59,373 nt of DNA from JAGXFP01 sp039714535. GTDB lineage: Bacteria > Desulfobacterota > Desulfobulbia > Desulfobulbales > JAGXFP01. Below are positions 58,242-59,373 of this stretch, piece by piece; the stretch's first letter is position 1; every line of letters starts with the position of its first letter. The DNA lies in contig JBDLJC010000019.1 in NCBI GenBank assembly GCA_039714535.1, positions 1-59,373 on the forward strand, read 5' to 3'. The notes beneath the pieces were generated by a model. The model did not search any database. It saw only the letters and a list, made by a program, of their open reading frames with translations, and was not told the origin of the DNA. The position numbers and the translations under genes were made by a program.

Positions 58242-59373
58242 TTAATATGGATTTATCCCTGTAATTGTTCCAGCCCCACATTCCGTATAGCATTTAACGT
58301 GGCAGTCAAAGTTAACTTTATCCCAAAAGTTATCTACATCTTCAGTACACATGCCCTTGGTTTTATCTGCATCACAATCTTGTAGGCATTGACGTGTACA
58401 TCTTACCCATCCTTCATAATCATCATCTTTTGAGGGGTCAGGGTCTGGTTTTTTGGGAAAGAAATCATCGCAATATTTAGGAGCAGTCTTGCAATAGTAA
58501 TCTGCACCTGTCTCATTACACCTTTTGTCATAATACTCACAAGAATTAGTGCCATACAACCCTTTAGAGTCGGTGTGATTAACCGGATTAGCACCAGCAT
58601 ATAGGTAAAGATTCAACCCGCCATCAAGACCAATCGGATCAGACGTTATATACCTTCCGGTATTCGGATCATAATACCGGTTCCAGTTGTAATGGAGTCC
58701 TGTTTCTTCATCGTAATATTGGCCGGGGAAGGTCAAGTACTGCTTAACCTTGTTGCCATAATGCTTCCGTTCGCCAAAGGCTGAGTATTCATAGCTTACC
58801 ACAACTTTGCCCTTACCGCCAGTCAGGGCGGCAGGAGTATTCAGCCCGTCCAGATGGTAGTAGTACACCTCGCCTTTCTGCTCAATGGCCAGCGGTTCTG
58901 AGGTACCGAGACCGTAAACATAACGGGTAGCCTTTTCCTTCTTTTTCTTTTTACCGTCACCACCAGTCTCAATTTCAAGGATTAAATTAGCACCGTCATA
59001 GACGTAGGTATAAATCTTAGCCTCGGCCTCATCATCTTTAATCTCTTCAACTTTCTTCTCAATCCGACGGTTGAACGGGTCGTACTTGAAAGAGACTATC
59101 TTGGTCTCGTCTTCTTCGATCTTGATGGCCCCTACCAGTCGGTTCTCGTAATCGTATTCGTAGTTCCAACTGGCCTGATCTTCATCATCAAACTCGGTCT
59201 TGTTGATCATGTTGCCGTTGTCATCGTACTGGTAATCATACTTCCTGCTATCCAGCAGTTGATTGCCGGAGTTATACGCATAGCTGTCTTTCCATTCAGG
59301 ACCGGAGAGACGGTTACCCAAAGGATCGTAGCTGAACTCTTCAGCATTATGCCTGTCTTCTATTTCTTTGCCT
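58242..59373 (-). CDS. RHS-repeat protein, C-terminal part with Cys-rich tail (N-terminus beyond window)
   Basis: The frame is open to the window edge, giving 377 codons. The beginning holds YD-type repeats (F-S-Y-D-P-L-G-N-R-L, Y-D-Y-Q-Y-D-D-N-G-N-M-I-N-K), then the RHS-associated core: Y-Y-H-L-D-G-L-N-T, G-Q-Y-Y-D-E-E-T-G-L-H-Y-N-W-N-R-Y-Y-D-P-N-T-G-R-Y and the D-P-I-G-L-D-G-G-L-N-L-Y border where the shell ends. The remaining 106-residue tail begins G-L-Y-G and holds 11 cysteines and acidic stretches, with no nuclease motif I recognise. RHS shells enclose a toxic tail that is delivered to neighbours, so this is a candidate toxin, with the membrane protein at 57886 as its likely immunity partner. 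The longer frame is preferred over the TTG at 59321. Confidence 0.85.
   Translation of the reverse strand, partial: GKEIEDRHNAEEFSYDPLGNRLSGPEWKDSYAYNSGNQLLDSRKYDYQYDDNGNMINKTEFDDEDQASWNYEYDYENRLVGAIKIEEDETKIVSFKYDPFNRRIEKKVEEIKDDEAEAKIYTYVYDGANLILEIETGGDGKKKKKEKATRYVYGLGTSEPLAIEQKGEVYYYHLDGLNTPAALTGGKGKVVVSYEYSAFGERKHYGNKVKQYLTFPGQYYDEETGLHYNWNRYYDPNTGRYITSDPIGLDGGLNLYLYAGANPVNHTDSKGLYGTNSCEYYDKRCNETGADYYCKTAPKYCDDFFPKKPDPDPSKDDDYEGWVRCTRQCLQDCDADKTKGMCTEDVDNFWDKVNFDCHVKCYTECGAGTITGINPY

Noticed and set aside
1..59373. CRISPR array, tRNA or rRNA genes
   Set aside because: No regularly spaced repeats, no T-loop words in a cloverleaf setting, and no rRNA-like stretch were seen by eye. A tRNAscan/Infernal run would be decisive.

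Overview
The window reads like a chromosome segment of a strictly or facultatively anaerobic, diderm (LPS-bearing) bacterium of the Desulfobacterota ('Deltaproteobacteria'), perhaps near the Desulfobulbales. The supporting signs are a secreted multihaem cytochrome c, MetF plus formate-tetrahydrofolate ligase, ThyX instead of ThyA, a CobA-HemD fusion, NifU/NifS-type Fe-S assembly, a YedE-type selenium/sulfur membrane protein and a selenocysteine gene. This placement is inference from gene content; there is no rRNA gene here. I see no rRNA, tRNA, CRISPR array, intact transposase or prophage.

Layout. 0-9 kb, mostly minus strand: the N-terminal part of a multihaem cytochrome (cut by the window edge), a zinc-ribbon membrane protein, metF, a very large AsmA/YhdP-like envelope protein and an NSS-family Na+ symporter. 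8.8-11 kb: a Gfo/Idh dehydrogenase next to lpxB (lipid A). 11-20.4 kb: a run of surface proteins (OmpA-like with carboxypeptidase-regulatory-like domains, an 833-aa parallel beta-helix protein, a small regulatory-like-domain protein, a TPR protein, a 38-aa Cys-Cys-Gly-tailed peptide, YedE, a beta-helix lipoprotein and an MFS carrier). It looks like one functional neighbourhood of unknown role. 20.5-24.8 kb: a SEC-C protein, two small hypotheticals, an outer-membrane barrel gene with an in-frame stop, and a TPR-methyltransferase. 24.9-31.7 kb: a CbbO/CbbQ-like VWA-MoxR pair, a secreted Lig E-type DNA ligase, Hsp20, a coiled-coil protein and pyruvate kinase. 31.9-36.9 kb: MORN protein, RNase HI and SUI1, then an AT-richer block with a hybrid histidine kinase, ending in a decayed second copy of SUI1. 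37-44 kb: cell-wall genes (an LdtD-like L,D-transpeptidase, a YcbK-like DUF882 protein, a DacB-like PBP), two small Cys-rich proteins, gmhA, a deoxyhypusine-synthase-like protein and a frameshifted FmdB zinc ribbon. 44-55 kb: a housekeeping run (hemC, cobA-hemD, uvrC, nifU-nifS, thyX, fhs). 55-59.4 kb: two lipoproteins, a HicA-like/HTH toxin-antitoxin-like pair behind a near-perfect sigma-70 promoter, and the 3' end of an RHS protein with a Cys-rich tail and a membrane-protein neighbour that may be its immunity partner.

The most important observation is at 40276-40884. A DsbA/FrnE-family thioredoxin-fold gene carries an in-frame TGA exactly where the first Cys of the C-P-F-C active site belongs, and a good bacterial SECIS hairpin follows at the canonical distance. 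Read as selenocysteine (U12-P-F-C15) the gene is full length. An ordinary gene caller would start it 120 bases too late and lose the active site. Other annotation corrections made by reading the sequence are the open-ended cytochrome at the left edge, the in-frame stop in the barrel gene (22456-22458), the -1 frameshift in FmdB near 43949, and the SUI1 pseudogene at 36634-36849.
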